A program made the position numbers and the translations under genes. Positions 63,465 through 64,000 of a DNA stretch of 64,000 nucleotides are shown piece by piece; within the stretch, counting starts at the first letter, position 1, and each line of letters opens with the position of its first letter. Source of the DNA: Halomonas alimentaria (GTDB lineage: Bacteria; Pseudomonadota; Gammaproteobacteria; Pseudomonadales; Halomonadaceae); NCBI RefSeq assembly GCF_009902005.1, contig NZ_WUTT01000001.1, positions 685,601 to 749,600 on the forward strand, read 5' to 3'. Under the pieces are notes generated by a model, which saw only the letters and a program-made list of their open reading frames with translations, had not been told where the DNA came from and did not search any database.

Positions 63465-64000
63465 ATGCCCCTTTCCCTGTGGCTCTCCCTGGCAGCGGTG
63501 TGTGCCATGGGCGCCATGTCGCCGGGCCCCAGCCTGGCCATGGTGCTGCGCCACACCCTGGGTGGCGGGCGTGTCCCGGGTGTCGTGGCGGGGCTCTCCC
63601 ACGCCCTGGGTGTCGGCTTCTATGCGCTGCTGACCGTGTGGGGGCTGGGGGCGCTGATCGTTCGCCAGCCCATGCTGTTTAACGCCATCTCCTGGGTCGG
63701 CGCCGCCTATCTGGCCTGGCTGGGCATCAGGGCGCTGCGTGCCGGGCGTGCCGGCCCGCTGGAGGCGGTGGGAGTGCCCACCACACGGCGTCAGGCGGCC
63801 CGCGACGGTGTGCTGGTGGCTCTGGGTAACCCCAAGCTGATCCTGTTCTTCATTGCCCTTCTCAGCCAGTTCGTCACGCCCGGCATGAGCCTGATGGCAC
63901 AGGTGCTGATCGTGCTCACTGCCATGCTGATCGACGCCGGCTGGTATGTGCTGGTGGCCCTTGGGCTCTCTCACTCCCGGGTACTGCCCTGGCTGCAGGC
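63465..64000 (+). CDS. LysE-family amino-acid exporter (partial)
   Basis: The first 178 residues of a LysE/RhtB-type exporter are present; the gene runs past the window end. The signature 'GAMSPGPSLAMVLRHTLGGGRVPGVVAGLSHALGVGFYALL' and later 'GVLVALGNPKLILFFIALLSQFV' are characteristic. Five of the six helices are seen. It starts 10 bases after rnk and is probably co-transcribed. Confidence 0.9.
   Translation, partial: MPLSLWLSLAAVCAMGAMSPGPSLAMVLRHTLGGGRVPGVVAGLSHALGVGFYALLTVWGLGALIVRQPMLFNAISWVGAAYLAWLGIRALRAGRAGPLEAVGVPTTRRQAARDGVLVALGNPKLILFFIALLSQFVTPGMSLMAQVLIVLTAMLIDAGWYVLVALGLSHSRVLPWLQ

Overview
The window is a high-GC gammaproteobacterial chromosome segment. It most likely comes from the Halomonadaceae (Halomonas-like): its backbone gene content, including a BCCT compatible-solute transporter, a queA-tgt-yajC-secD-secF operon, a divergent metR/metE pair and an rstAB-type two-component system, fits that group. 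No database search was possible, so this is an inference. The first bases are the 3' end of a 23S rRNA gene, followed by 5S rRNA and rrn terminators.

Backbone, 0.4-37.3 kb. In order: a TrmB-like methyltransferase with an EmrE-type SMR exporter, dacB, dgkA, glnE, aroQ, an AEC transporter, an IclR regulator, a remnant of pcaB fused to the tail of a DUF6455 gene, a YhbW-type monooxygenase, the BCCT transporter, an MFS permease, a solitary contractile tail-sheath homologue, an aspartic protease, nitronate monooxygenase, and a FAN1-type VRR-NUC nuclease overlapping a Rad3/XPD-type FeS helicase. Next come small membrane proteins, rstAB-like genes, metR/metE, a MliC-type lipoprotein, azoR, tag, gloA, a META lipoprotein, and the queA-tgt-yajC-secDF operon on the minus strand. 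A tRNA-Leu(CAA) gene follows.

Genomic island, 37,317-61,219 (about 23.9 kb). It is inserted at the 3' half of the tRNA-Leu gene and bounded by a perfect 59-bp direct repeat (37,258-37,316 and 61,220-61,278). It carries a tyrosine integrase, an excisionase-like HTH protein and several insertion-sequence scars. Its cargo is a DNA-phosphorothioation defence locus. The sspA-sspB-sspC-sspD modification operon (cysteine desulfurase, DUF4007 protein, large ATPase, PP-loop/PAPS-reductase-like protein) lies on the minus strand. An sspE-like DUF262-DUF1524 effector lies upstream of it. A separate, A+T-rich four-gene operon encodes a PLD-helicase, a 53-aa protein, a DndD-like SMC ATPase and a dnd-associated protein; it converges on the ssp operon and resembles the SspFGH restriction module. 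One modification module therefore appears paired with two different effector modules. Near the right end sits a HEPN-domain gene with a small partner. Three diverged copies of the right-end arm sequence (about 54.0, 60.8 and 61.1 kb) suggest the island was built by successive integrations in the same site.

Right flank, 61.28-64 kb. The probable original tRNA-Leu terminator lies just past attR. It is followed by a HigB/HigA-type toxin-antitoxin pair, an ExoD-family protein with a small membrane protein, rnk, and the start of a LysE-family exporter that runs off the window.
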